Shown in pieces: positions 26,881 to 41,800 of a stretch of 64,000 nucleotides of DNA (position 1 is the first letter of the stretch; each line of letters begins with the position of its first letter). The translations under genes were made by a program, and so were the position numbers. Below the pieces are notes generated by a model, which was not told the DNA's origin, ran no database searches, and was given only the letters and a program-made list of their open reading frames with translations. Location: NCBI GenBank assembly GCA_009741485.1, contig CM019215.1, positions 78,965,921 to 79,029,920 of the forward strand. The letters are read 5' to 3'. The DNA comes from Malurus cyaneus samueli (lineage: Eukaryota; Chordata; Aves; Passeriformes; Maluridae).

Positions 26881-29800
26881 AAGTGATCCCCTTATATAAA
26901 CTGATGCCTGTAGCTTCTCACTGACAGATAAGCAAGCTGCGATTGCTAGGACAGGTAGGAAAGGAGAGGCTTTCTGCAGAGTTTTTCTGAAAAGTAGAGA
27001 TGATGACACTTCTTTAGCAACCAAAATATGCAAGTTGCAATTTTTATGTTCTTAACATCTGATTATGAGCTAGCATTTGTTCTAGTTTCTTCATATGATA
27101 CCATATCTTCCTAATGCCTCTATCCTCAAACATGCAGCTTTTGTGCTCGCTCTTATTTAATCAGCTGTTCTCACTATCACATGCAAGAAATTGAACATTT
27201 CTATCCTATGCTTTTGAGTCAAGCATTTTCTGAAGAGGAAAAAAATTGCAAATCTTTCATCAAGAAATAGTTAATATAAAACATAACTTTTAATAATTTC
27301 AAAAGTTAGTGCTTGGCTTCAGAAATATGATTTTGAAGTTCTGGACCTAAAAGAAGATCTGATTATGGTACGAGCACTACTGAAATGAGCATGGTGACTT
27401 AAACTGACCCTATACTTTCAAATGCATTTAACCTAAATAGCACAGTCTCATTCTTTTCACACAATCTTCTAAACATCAAGAATGGTATTTTTCTGCATGG
27501 TTTTAAGGTTTTATGTAGGGTTTTAAGAATATCAGGGCTCTCAAAGTGACTAGATCTCTATCCAGCTAAGTAAACACCCTCATCCCAGGTACCTACCCAG
27601 CAGGATAATGATGCAGAGGAGGATGGCAACCAGAGCCCCCGTGCTGAGGCCAGCAGGGAGGAGCAGAGCCTCGGCGCTGCAGGACTGCATGTTCCCCCGG
27701 CTGTCACAGGCGCACACGCGGATGGTCAGCGTGCCCGTGCTGCTCTGGACTGGGTAGTCGTTGTCAAATATTATGATGGGCAGAAGATAGGTGCTTGTCT
27801 TGCTACGGCTGTATCCGTTTCTCCTAGTCATAATTCCTGCTGTGTTATCTAGAACGGAAATGCAGAATCAATAAATGTTACTGAATTAAGTTTTATGTGA
27901 TATTGGGGGGAAGGGTGGTGAGGTCAGCAGTTACCTTTGTTGTCTACAACAGAGAAGTTTGGATGAGCAGCAAATTCTGGCACCAACTCAAAGAAAAATT
28001 TGTGTCCTCGAGGAGGCTGATCTTTGTCAGTTGCACTCACAGTCTGGATGAGCTGTAAAGAAAAGAGTATTTCATGCTATTTTAGAAATCTTGTGTTTCA
28101 ATTCTCTGCTTTTCATGTCCAGTAAAAATCCAATGAATCTCTATTTGAAGACATAAACAGATGGCCTAAGCCAAATGTTTCCCACATAAACATAGAGGAG
28201 GTTACAGTAAATAAATTGTTTTATCATTTAAACACATAACAAAGGATGAAAAAAGGTCCAGTCCTCACTGCAAAACAGCTATGTGCTTTGATTTGTACTC
28301 AGTGTCTCACAGTGATACAGAAACATTTGCCCTTCTGAATAAGCCATAAACCTCCTGTGGCCTCATGTAGCAATGGCAGAGAGTACTGTGCAAACCAGTT
28401 GTTAAGTGGGTCTAATTCTCAATCCACCTCATCTGCTCCTGGCGATAAATTGGAGTACTGCACTGGCAGGATGCTCTATTCTCCTGGGGTAATAAAATGA
28501 GAAGCTTTACTCCCTCCTAAATTGAAACCTCTGGCTGTGGAGCTTAATAGCTGCCCTAACAAGGCCACTCAAGCCCAGCTGGGAAGGAAGGATAATAGTG
28601 CCAGAATAGGGTCAGAGCAGAGTGGGCTGAAAAAAAGAGAGCCTTCAGTGGTACTTCTGGATTGCAGAAGCTTTCCTGCTGCATCAAAACGTGCAAATGT
28701 GTCTACTCAGGTTTATGTAGGCACATAAAAATGCTAACAATTTGACTCTTTCTATCTACTGCTGGACCCACAGAGAGACACCAAGGGAAACAGCTGAGGA
28801 ACTGAGGAAGGAAAAGCTACCTGGGAATAGCTGTGGTTTATGAATTGGCTTGCAACAGTTTACATCAAGTCACAGTAATTCCAGAAAGCTGCTGGAATGG
28901 CTGTTCTGTCCTTGGCCTTTCCTGGTGGGTGTCACACAAGAGAGTAACCCATAGTCCACCTTGACTTGCAAGGACAGGTTTGCATTCAATCATACCATGA
29001 CAAAAGCTGGAATAAGAGTCTCAACTGAGGATGCTGTAACTTAAGTACAGGTGCATTTCTATGACACTTAAAGACAGAACGACTTCAGCAATCAGACATT
29101 TTTCTTTCAAAGTCAAGTGGGAGCCAACGACTGTCTTGAGTTTTCAGGTGTTTCCAGTGTTCAGCATATCTTGAAATCCCACAAACCCACTTTTTATCAA
29201 AGACTTTGTGGCTTACTTTATTTCCAGAAAAGGTGCAGCTTGGCTCTTCAAGAAATACAGTAATTGACAACTAGCACTAATATGATCTGTAAGCTTTGCA
29301 CCAATCAAATAAGGAATTCCTTTTTCTTGTGTATTTTCCCTGAACATTGGCTTGAGTGAGACTTGAGGATACAGTTAAATTTTAGTGGGTACGTAGTGTC
29401 TCACAGAGTGGATCACTGTATTAGGTAAATATAATTATAAGGCTATGAAATATACTGAAGTATTTTTTTACTGTATCATTTAGAAATCAGCAACTGCTAG
29501 TGCTGTACTGTACCGTGGCTATTCGACTCGTTTTTCTGGTTAACTTTGGGATACCTTGATTACAGCTAAAAACATTGAGCTGCAATTAAAAATAACTAAA
29601 ACAACCCAGAACAAAAAAAAAAAAAAAGAAAAAAAACAAACAAAACCAGAACACAGAAACACTTGAAGGGTCTGAGTTTAGCCCATTCGCTTTCTAGCAG
29701 CTCCTTCTGGAACAAGCACAAAATATTTTTAAAAATTTATTTTTATGTATTGAGGTATTTATTTGAAAGCTAATTTATGAACATCAGCCTTTCACAAAAG

Positions 29801-32800
29801 GATGTGAGTATGTTGAGAGCAGGATTATGCAGTTTTTCTAAGTCTAATTAGAGTAATAACTACATTATTAAAGCATTTAACGGTCGGTGCTCTTTGCATT
29901 TTTTTTTAATTTTATTTTTAACTGTTTCACAAGACTAGTCAAATATCTGTTTATGGTGAAAGAGCCTGTTTAATGTATTTCTAAATGTCTTTTTATGTCA
30001 ACAATTTTCTGATGTCCTAGTCTTTCTTGTGATCTGAGAATGTTAATATAGAAAGCAAGACCAGGATGGGGTTTCATTTTGGATTTCCACAGTATCAACA
30101 TTCTGGGGGGGCTAAGATACCAAATTTAAATGACAAAAATTTCCTTTCACATTAGCACAAGTTTGAAAAGAAGGAAAAAATGGAAAAGTACCAGGATGAA
30201 GAGAGCAGACTAAGTGACAATATTCGTGCAGTTTACAATTACTTGCTGAAAGCTCAAGGAGAAATTACCCTGATTTAATAACTACAAAAATTGTATTTGA
30301 GTATCTTGGGGCTTTTTGAGATGTAATCAGTTGGGTGTTTGTTAGATTTGAGTCCCTTCATGTGCAAATCACATGGAGTAGCACAATTGTACCAGGCATA
30401 GAGGAACCTAATTACAATGAAAAATTATTGTTGAGGCTGAAGAAGAAGAAAAAAACCCAGTCTTATTACCTGGTCTAACTATTGGCAGCATAAATTGAGA
30501 AACAGCTGTTCGCCAACCAGAAAAAAATGGGAGATTAAAGAACAATGAGAAACCATGATTGCAGGTGAATTGTTCCAAATGATGAACAGGTGAAAGGAAA
30601 TTAGAAATCGTATCTAATTAAGGTGGTTTTTGTTGTTGTTGTTGTTGTTTTTTGGGTTTGTTGTTTTTTTTTTTTTTTCAGTTATACAGCTTTAAATAAA
30701 AGACAATGATATCAATGATAATCACCACAGAAATGAAAGCAATCTGGCTATTTTTAAGTATCACATTTATAGGAAAAAAAATAATGCTCTTTTGTGTGTC
30801 TTTTGTAATATATTCATCTGGTTTGATGCACTTATGGATATTGACTTATGATCAGTCTTTACCAGGACCTCAGAGCAAGATCACTGATGCTGTAAGATTT
30901 ATGATGGAAGAGTAATTTCAAGAAAATTACTTTTATTCAAATATATTTCAAGTACATCAGGCTTGGAGAAGACAAAAAGAATCCCATTCCTTTTTTCTTT
31001 TGTAGTTTCCCACGTGAATGAGCACAGTTTAGAAAATACAGAATTATTGTCAGTAGGGCTGCCTATGCATGTGCATGTGCACTTCTGCATGTTAGAAAAA
31101 AAACTGTCATAGTCTTGAGTGGATCTTAATGAGTAAATTCAAGTTTTAGGAGTCACAGTTCTCTGAAGGTAATGAAAATTTAAACACAAACATTGACATG
31201 ATGTTTTCTCTTTTACATTCAGAGCAAGGTGTTTGTAGCAGTTTGACAATGTTAAATGAGTAGTGAGTGAAGAGTTATTCCCGATGGAAACATTTCTTGA
31301 AGATCTTGGGACCAGTGCTCCTCAGCTGTGCTGTTTACCCATTCTCTGACAATGACTGGTGTCTTGGGACAAATGTTCTTCAATGTCTTTATCAATGACA
31401 TAGAGATCAAATGCACCCTCAGCAAGTTTGCAGATGACATGAAGGTGAGTGATGCAATTGACACATGAGAAAGAAGGGATCCCATTTGGAGAAACCTGGG
31501 AAAGCTTGAGAGCAGGCCTATGAGAATCTCATGAAGTTCAACAGGTCGAAGTGCAAGGTCCTGCAGCTGGGTAGGGGCAATCCTAGATGCAAGCGCAGAC
31601 TGGGAGAAGAATTCACTGAGAGCAGCCTTGCAGAGAAGAACTTGGGGGTTTTAGTGGACAAAAAGCTGGCCATGAGTCACTCTGAGGCCACAATGCCAGC
31701 TTGTCCTGGACTGCAGCAAATGAGGAGTGGCCAGCAGGTCAAGGGATGTGATTCTGCTGCTCTGCTCTTCCCTTGTGAGATCCCACATGGAGTTCTGCAG
31801 TCAGCTCTGGGGTCCTCAGCACAACAGAAGTATGAATCTGTTTCAGCAAGTCCAGAGTAGAGAAAATAAGATGATTAGGGGTCTGGAGCACCTCTCCTAT
31901 AAAGACAGGCTGTGAGAGGTCGTTCAGCACAGAGCGAAGAAGACTTTGGAGAGCTCTTATTGTCCTCCAGTACTTTAAAAGGGCTTATACAAGAGAGGGA
32001 GATTGACTTCTTACACTGAGGGAGATTGACTTCTTACACTCACAGGACAGGGGGGAATAGTTTTAATTAAAAGAGGAGAGGCGTAGATTATATGTTATAA
32101 ATTAATTCTCCACTGAAAGGACAATGAGGCATAAAAGAAGTTGCCCAAAGACATTGTGAATGGTCCATCCCTGGAAGTGTTCCAAGCCAGGCTGGATGGA
32201 GCCCTGAGCAACCCAACTAGTCTAGTGGGTCACATTCTTGGCCACGGCCAAAGGGGTTGAAACTAGGTGATCTTTAAGGTCCTTTTCAATCCAAATCATT
32301 GTGATCCCATGATTCTATTTATTTTTTTTTCATAATGAAGACAGAGATTCTGTTAAAGGCTTTGGACCTATTTCACTGAAATAATTTCTTCAAGCTTAGA
32401 AATGGTTTGATTATAATCCTGTTTCTTTTTGTTTGTTGTTTGTTTTTTCTCCTGGATGCTGTGATTTAAGGGCTCAGACTTACACCACAGTAAAAATTAT
32501 GATCCTAGTTTATGTTCGGGCTATTTTATAGTTATTCATACTCATGTCTGAAAACGTGATTGGGGTTGAATGGACTGCCTAGAAACAGATTCCTTATGTG
32601 TATCTCATACATCCTCAGGCAATGACTGCCCTTCAGTGTTCTTCAAGTTGTTTTAAAGATACCAAGCAAGTAAAAATGAGGTGGGGGAATTCTGAAATAG
32701 GAAGGGTCCCTGTGCACTTCAGAGCATGCCTTTAGTGTTCCTGAGGCTGCATTTGTATACACAGAGAGCTGCACAAGTAGAAGTCTTTGGTCACAGGCTC

Positions 32801-35800
32801 AGCTTTGGGAATGCCTTTAAAAGGACTATAGGAACCATGAAAGCAAATGTTAAGATTTACCAGCACAGAGGTGAGCACCAGCTGGCTGCTTTTGAGATGG
32901 GCTTTTCACTGTGTGCTGTCTTGACCTGTCATGCAAATAAACAGAGATTGCACTTTGGCTCCAGGGTATACTCTTTAAAAATACAGCCACATCCTTCAGA
33001 CAGGTTCTTGAAAAGTTCCTTGGAGAAAGATGAACAAGGTGAGGTCCATGGGTGGATAGAAACAAAGCATTTTCAGAAAAAATATTTCTATTAATAAAAC
33101 AAAACCTGAGACAAATAGAATGCCTGTAAAGAATTCTGCTGTTACTTCTTTTCAAATCTGTAACATATTGATGGCTGCTATTTTATTTCTAAACCTTTTT
33201 TATTTTTTCCAATATTCCTTCTTTCAAAGTTCACTATAAATGGTGAAAAATAATATCACTTTTACAGGAATTTAAATGGTCGGTGTTGTAGACTCCCTTT
33301 CTGAACTTTTAATATAATATGATTATCGTACAGCATAAAAATTGTACTTCCAGTCACAAAACACACAGGAGAGAGACGTTAAGGTAGAGATATAATAACA
33401 ACTGCTGAATTTTGTTATTTCTGTATGCAACAGAAGAGAGGAGTGTGCCTTCAATCCACTTGAATCATTTGGGCTTCCATTCTTGCTCTTAGCTAAACCA
33501 GGTTGTTGTACAATAAAGAAGTGTCTCAAACGTCACTTAACTACTTTCAGCTGCTTCTGAGATGAGACAGTAACTATCTCTAAGTTTGAGAAAGGAATGG
33601 CTGGGAAATGTTAGAATTTGTTTTTGTCTAACACATCTTTTAGAAGCGGGACAGAACAAATTCTGGATCTGGGAGCTCTGACTTTTTGAAAGTTATTGAA
33701 CTTTTTTGGTGCTGCAAGTATTTCTCTAGGAATGCAGAAAGATCTCAGTACTTTCAACAAACTCTGGGAAAAAAATACTGTGAGAGAAACTATTTTTGTA
33801 TTTTTGACAATTGTGAGAATATTGTGCGCAAATATTGAGGGGGAATGGTGGAAGAACAGCTTTGATTCTCCTGTCCTTTCTTCCTCTTGCTCTTTATCCT
33901 GTCTGTACAATCTGGTAGGTTCAATCACTAACTAACCTCGAAAGCATTACTAGCAGCACAGAGTAAACATGTGGGATTAAGACTGTGGATAAGATTTAAT
34001 GACATGGCCCATAGGAGTGTTTAAAAATCAATCCATTTGTCTGTGGATGTCCATCTTGTCCTGATGTGGCTTGAGTAATCACACACGTACAGACGCAGTT
34101 CTAGGCTGTGCACCTATGAGATGCTAATGCAAAAAGCAGCCTCCATCACGCGTGTGCTGGCTTGCATGCATGCCTGCTACTTAACAAAACTTCATGTTCT
34201 GTACAGAAAAGCAGTCTGGTTTCCAGGTCTTGGCTCTGTTCCTCAAATGTGTTGGCATTTTTAAAGCAGGACTGTTTATCGAAAGTTGGAAAACTCTCAC
34301 TTCAATTCTTACTTTGAAAGAGCATTAGCATGGGTGTCCCACTAAAACAAGCCAAAAGGTGTCTGCCTAGTGAAGCTACTATGTATATAAAACCATGATT
34401 AATAATTAACAATGAACACTTGAGAAAAAGTGATCTCTGCTCAATGTTAAAAAGCGAGGGAGGGTATGGAGAGAAATGAAAAGAAAAATCAGCCAGGTCT
34501 CTGAAGGAGGAAACAAACTTTCTACATGCTCATGCTTGAGAGTTCTTAAATGGCAGGAAAGAATATATTATCAACAGATAAAAAAAAGTGACCTCAGGTT
34601 GTTTTCATGATGGGTGTTGAAATTAGCTAAATTTTTGCCAACAATAAATGATGGAGCTAAATTTTTACCAACATTTTATTCAGTTAAAGGAGTTTCCTTC
34701 TCAAGTAAATCTTCCTGGTTTCCGTGGAGAGGACTCATCCCCTAATCCACCTAAAAAGAGCCAATTAATTCGCGTGACAAGGGCATGAGAGAGCTTGTAC
34801 CAAAGCCTTCCCCACAGCAGTCCCTGGAGCTCCAGGATTAGGGATTTCTAAATGGCGTGAGAAGAAGGCTGTTTCCTTCTTTTCTTTAGCCTGTGCAGTA
34901 GCCAATGGGATGAGATTCACATGGTGACAAATGTGTTTCAGCCTAATGAACGTAGTTTTTTATTAACCTTTTATTTTTTTATTAACCTTTTATTATTTTT
35001 TTATAAACCTTTAGAGAAAAGGTTTCTCCTCAGTCATACTATTTTTGTTTGGAGACAAAAGAGGAGGAGAGACTGTAGGATTTTCCTTCCTCTGACACTC
35101 CTAAGGCTATCCAAAAAAACACAGTGAGTGAAGCCTCTAATATCTGTTGATGCTGAGAATGAGTAATGTTGTTTGGTGGCAGAGAACGATATTTGATCAT
35201 TCTGACTGCTGCCTGATGCACCTGAGACTTAGAGAGCAGTGTGACTAATAACTGGGCCTGGTTAAAAAAAAAAAAGAATAAATAAATAAATAAACTAAAT
35301 GTATTTGTCTTCTCAGTCTGACTCTTTTGCTATGGGTACCAGGTATAGAAGCACTATTGTGTGCTGTGTCAAGAAGCAATAATGATTCTAATAATAAAGC
35401 TGTTTTAGGTGTTCTCTAAAACAAATTGGAGTAGTACTAAATGAACACAGGATTCTATCTTTATTATGTTGTACAGGGACTGCGAGACATGAGCAATGCA
35501 GGCCCTCTGGAAGTCAGCATCCTTGGCCAGAATATTCAAGTTCATATCTTTATATTCATTGCTATTTTTAAACAGCAAAATAAAAGTTCTCTCATGTACT
35601 AAAGGTAGTCTGCTTTCTGCAGTACTAGGTCACCTATGTGTAAATGTCCAGATACTCAGGTGCCTCTCTTGGGAGCTCCAACTGTTAACAAATAGAAAAA
35701 CAGGATGGATCTCTCCTTTTTCTGTTGCTACACTTGATACACTCTGTCTTTCTAGTACTTTTCTGGGTTTTTCCAATGAGGGAAAATAATTGCTGAAATT

Positions 35801-38800
35801 GTATTGATAAACTAGATGTTTGAGAGGTCTGAAAAACAGCATGCCTATCTATTGGGTCTCTGTCATCTCTGTTGTTAGGAAAGCACAGAATTTACCAGAA
35901 AAGTAAATGAAATTTCATACATTAATGGATATTTCATCAAGTGTGCTAGATTAGATGGAAATTGGGCTAGGAAACTGACAGCCAGTATACCTGGATTGAA
36001 CTTCTTCAAATATATGACAAAACCTGTGTTTGCTGGTTGACAAAATTGCACAAGATTAATACTTCAATGAGATCTTCATTTGTAGGCTTTGGAACCTTTC
36101 TTTGTGTTATGGAGTTAAAATACGACTCACTTTTCTACCAGTCATTACACTGAAATTTTAAGATTTATTTGCCTCAATTTATTCTTGTGCAATGAGATGT
36201 TGTTATACAGACAGAATTTAGGCTCTACAGCTTCTGTTTAAAATTAATGAATAGAATTATCTGAATGTATTCAACCCAAAAAAAACCAACTTATAAGTCA
36301 TAAATTAAATTTGTATGGGTATTATAGCAACATTAGAACATTGTTTCACCTTCTATAAGTCTTGAACTGTATTCTTAAGTGACAATTTATATCACTGATT
36401 AAGACAGGATGATCTTAAAACTCAGTTGTTGCGAAAAGTGCTCTTTTTAATTTTTTTGATATTATAATTCTTTCCACTATTTTAATTTAATTTATCACTA
36501 ACTTTGGTATGTATATTCATCTATTTTTTTAATTTACATGAAAAATAGAAAAACTTTCTTGAAAAATAATAAAAAGTCAATTATTTCTTCAAAGGCAAGT
36601 GATTTTAATCAAAGTATCCTCTCATTCTAACCCATTTTACCTGAATTCTGATATTAATGTAATGAATGAAAAATAAAAGCATTGAATGCAGTCTGATAAC
36701 AATCTATTGTACCCTCTTTTTCTCCTTTCCTTTTTTATCTATTGACCAATTCATAAAAAATCACTTGAATTGCAACTGATATATTACATATTCTTGCTCT
36801 GCATAGGGTTTTGCAGTACCTGAAATAATAAACTCATCTCAGGTATCATCTATGCTACTTCGAGTGCAGCCTCTGTGACTTAAAACACTGGGCAGCAGCT
36901 CAGGTTAAACATGAGTATGGTTCCTGATGTGTATCCACATCATCCATCTTTGTAAAGTCTTTGGATATTGTATAGTCACTGTGGCCTAAGGTAAAACAAA
37001 CCGTTTTACATTCTGACCCTTTCCATATACTCTCTGTGAAGTCAGCCAGCTTTGGCTGGATGATGACAGCCTAAAGCTACTGAGACATGAGGATAGACCT
37101 AGGCTGAGCATAGGGATTCATCCTGGCCATTCTCTCCTAGAGTAGGAACCCACTCAGGTTTGTGCTAGCAAAAATATTGAGCTCGTTTTCCCTTCCAGTC
37201 AAAAATGAATCAGTCTAGAGAAGAGACTCATGCATGGTCTAAGGTCCATTCTGGAAAGGTAATCTCAAAGAACCCTATCTCCTACTAAATCCAGTTCTTT
37301 GGTAAATACTTTCAGAATTAAAAAAAATCAGGATTCCAGAAGTCTTCCTTCCCAGAATTTAAAACTGAAAGACTGACTGGCACTAGCACAAATAGATGAT
37401 GTTGTAATGGAAGCAATATTAAGATATTTCTCTAATATGCTGCCTCTGAGTTATGTTGGTTTGTTTACTTACTCAAATCCAAATAAAAAATTTATTTTAC
37501 CTTCAAACTTTTTTATTGTCTTTTTCGTTTTTTTTTTACAGAATTGCTGAGATAGATTAGAAAGGGATATACATGACCTTTGACCAGACTCAATACCGTA
37601 CTGAGTTTTAACATGTAACTTTTAACAATGGAAGCAGTAGCATTGCCCTTTATTTTTGCAAATGTTTGTTATTCAAGTCTTCTTTACTGAGACATAATAA
37701 AGATTTTCCTGCTTTGTGTACTTGAAGGTGTGGCTATACAAACTAAGCCTATGACAAAAATCCAAAAGAAGTAGAATTATGGAACAGCGTAAAGAATTTT
37801 GTAGCATTATGTACAACTACTTCCGAAAAAACACTTTCTGATATTAGAAACTGAAAAAACCTTAAAATATCATTTTGTATCATATCCTATGATACAATAT
37901 CTTATTATATTATCCTTCATCTTTTATCTCCTCCGTTTTTGAATCAACTCATATTTTTTGTACAAGAGAGGAAAAAAAGAGGCTTGGTTAGCTTGATGCT
38001 GTTCAAACTAAGATATGTTGAAGTCTTCATGATGACACTGCAGGATAGTTTCCTTAAAAGTTCTTTGGTAATATAAATGTTGCTTTACCTGTCCTGCTTT
38101 TGCATTTTCACAAACAAATGTTTCATAGTAGTTGGCAAACTCTGGTGCATGATCATTTATGTCTAAAATCCGTATGAAGACAGGTATCTGGCTACTTTGT
38201 TTAGGATTATCTGAAAAAAGAGAATTATTTATATTACAATACAAAGAGATATATGTGAAAATAATCCACTACATTTTTTCCAATTGATATCTGAAATGCT
38301 CAATTTTCTTGATTATACTAAAACAATTATATTTCATTTTCTGCTGACATACATTGCATATACATAAAACTCCTATTTATAAATGAAACAAGTTTTTTAT
38401 ATATATATATATATATATGGAAAATATACAGAATATTTAAATTGATTTGCATTAAAACAGGTCCCCGAGTTGTTATGGAGTTGTATTCTATATAGCACTA
38501 CAGCAAATAACTCATTTAAAAGAAGTTTCATGAGGTTGAGCGGTTAAGAACAGTTACCTTTTCAAATTAGTAAACATAAACAGTATCAATCAACAACACC
38601 ACCACAATCACAAACCCACAAAAAAAAAAAAAAAAAAAAAAAAAGAACAAGCCAAATTGTCCTTTTTCCCCAAACTGTAAAAAACAAAACAATAAAAGGA
38701 GTTATGTAGGTATCATCATCCATCTCTTTTCACAAACCTCCAAACTCCAGTTATTGCCAGAGAGGATTGTCGCTCTATACTTATTGAAAATGCCGAACAT

Positions 38801-41800
38801 GTGAGACCAAACTACGAAAAGCTTTTAAGAGGAAAAGATAAAAGATATAAATCTTTCTGAAAATGGGGTTATGATTCACCTCTCCATATTAGCCAACTCC
38901 CAGGTTGTTATGCACATTGGCTACTGGGAATTCTATAGGGACAATGAAGGAAGGGAGAAAAATTTTTCACTAGCATCAATGTCTGCTCTCCCCTTTGACA
39001 ACTGTATCCTGGATGAAACCTAGGCAAGAGGCATCCATATTTAAAGCATCCAACACAACAGTAAAGAGCCCAGGTGAAAGATTTAGGCTCAGGTTTGCTT
39101 CAGACACAGAGGGCAAAGAATTTCCTCTAATCTTGGCTTCAAACAAAACCCTTTTCAGTGATAGATTAAATCAGTTGAGGTGAAGCATAATTTGTTCCCA
39201 TTTACAGAGATGGTTCTGACAATGTATTTGTATGTCATGTACCTGTTTCCCCCTCACCCCACCAAGGATTTTCCCAAAGACTTAGCTTGAGATAGAGCCA
39301 GTACATCACACCTGCACCAAATTATTTGATGTGAATTCTCAGGAAACCAGTTAACTTGTCTAATATACACTGTACACAGTTTTGCTGAGCCTGAGAGTTC
39401 CAATGTATCTTTGAAAAAATGGGAAAAAAATATCTTAAAATAATAAATAGAACTTTTACATGTGCATCTAGCCATATTTTGCCTATTGATAATATCTGGA
39501 TAAGGGCAAAACTAATGAAACAAGATCAGTCATAGATACTGTAGAATTTAATTCTTTTCTCAGTTCAAATATTCTTCTGAGATAAATTTTATCTTCAACT
39601 TACTGATTTCAGTTGCTATGACAGTGATGTTGTGCCAAGGAGTTTCTTCTCGGTCAAGTGGCTTTGAGATGAATAAAGATCCATTTCCTGAATAGATGTT
39701 GAATATTCTGTCAAGGTCAGTGTGTCGATCTACAGAATATCTGTCAAGATACAGTACAATTGAGCATCACTTTCTCCTGTTGCAGTCTTCAGTTTAGCTC
39801 ACAGCTACCTCTAAAAGTTTTCACATTTTAACTGTGCTTAATCAAGAATGTTTTCTTTACAATTAACCCAAGCTTTCCTGTAGCTGCCTGTATGCTACAA
39901 ATAAGGAGAATTAATTTTAAGACTAGTGAGCAGAATGAAGAGTAAATTATTATGTGTCCAGTTTGTAGATGGATATTTGAAATTACATTTTGGCTCATTA
40001 AGTGAATTCTGGAATAACAACTAAATGTGAACATTCTTAGGTATGATTTTTTTGCAAATTAATTGTTTCTTAGTGAACTCTGCCACCAAAGAACATATTG
40101 CAGATATAAGGAAGTATCAATTTATGAAAAATATTTTTGAGATGTCACAATGATCATCACACTCAACAGAAAAACCTTTCAATGAGTTGCTCTTTTTGAT
40201 GAAATTTCTTTAAATCTTGTTTTATGATACTTGCTTTTGTTTTGTTCTTCCCCAGCAAGAAAAACTTTTTTTACAAGTGTTTTTTAATTAGTCTAGTTCT
40301 TAGCAGTCATTATCAGGTTAAATTGAGATTATATACATATTTTACTGAAAAATAATTTATTCTCTTCCTCCTCTCACACCTCCTACCTCGAAGCATACTG
40401 CTGCAGGAAATAGAAGGCTTGTTCAGGAATGCAGAGATCAGTTTTCATAATCACTTGCATGGTAAATACACAAATTTAAGTGCTGCATTTGTCGCTGCAG
40501 ATAATAAGTGCAATCATTTTTCGCAATCATTTCTTATTCTTTTCTCGCAATCATTTCTTATTCAATATTCTGTTATCATTGAATAGTTAAGCAATGGAAC
40601 ATGGATGTTTTGTACAGAGGGGTGACTGCTATCAGTCACCAGGGAGCATAGAAATACACCATTTTGAGGGTTTTACATGGTGTAAAAGAATAATTTCATG
40701 AACAGTTTGGTAAAACTACTAGAAGAGCAATTAAATGCTGATGTCTTCTTTGTTTTTTCCTGGTGCCTGTAGGCTATTCTTCAAAAGCATTGCCTATGCT
40801 GCTCATTGTCCAAATTGTATTTACCTTCATAAGCTCCTCTAGAATTTTCTCTGTTCAACAGAGAAACAACTTTTCAACAGCCCCCATGTGCTTAATTACT
40901 CAAACAGTCTCTTAAAACCTTGCACTTTCATCACTCTGTGCATGAGACTGGACCCACATCTCAATAAAATAATTTTATATTTTGTAAAGCCTTACTTTAT
41001 TGCATTCTTTGCTGTATCTGGATCTTGGGCTACAACATGCCCAATAATGCTTCCTTCCTTGGTATCTTCATCTACCTCTATTAAATACCAGGGTCTGCCG
41101 AACACTGGAGGTTCATCAGTGTCTTCAACAGAAATTTTGACCAAAGCCGTGTCTTTGAATGGCCCCAGCTGAAGAAAACGAGGATCAGGATGAGTGTTGG
41201 TTGCTTCTACTCTTAGGGTATATAACACCTTGTTTTCAAAATCCAGAGGCTGAGGAGCAAATAGTAATAATAAAGAAAATTATGTCACTTTACAAAAAAC
41301 GTGTGAGTAAGTTTTGCAATGCTGAATCAAAAGTGAAAACATTTTTTTAGGAGGAAAAGCTTTAAATTTTAATCAGTCTTGGGGAAGATGGAGTATATTC
41401 TAGGTATTAAAAAAATAAGGATTATTATAGGACAGAAAGGCAATTTTGATGCCTCTTCTTAATTGTGCAGGTTTCCTGAAAAAAAAAAAAAAAAAAAAAA
41501 ACCAGAGTCTTTTTTTTTTTTTTAAAAAAAAAAAACAAAAAAAAACTATTAAAAATAGGAAAAAAAGAAAAGGGAAGTTTTACTCAGTCTATGAGAAGAA
41601 GTTGTGTAAAACCTTATTTTTTTCATCTCATTAGTGGTAAAACAGCAGTTATTCCAGTTATCAAATATTCTCTGTCCTATCTATCTTTTCTTTACTCTTC
41701 CCCAATACCATCTACTCTTGCCTGTTTGGCATTGGGAACAACCCAGACTTGACCCTGGACTCCGTGTTCCACAGTGAAGAGAAAAATTGCGAAATTTGAT

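Larger units (their letters stand above)
28053..38088 (-). other. Intron 9 (about 10 kb)
   Basis: Holds a plus-oriented CR1 fragment at about 31360-32317, a GTT microsatellite near 30628-30675, short direct repeats near 34624-34680 and 34960-35015, and otherwise AT-rich sequence without recognisable genes. The open frames inside it are short and lack family resemblance. Confidence 0.85.

Noticed and set aside
27580..27596. Alternative donor of exon 11 four bases downstream (gtacct)
   Set aside because: Using it would shift the frame into the membrane helix; the upstream donor restores the family sequence exactly.
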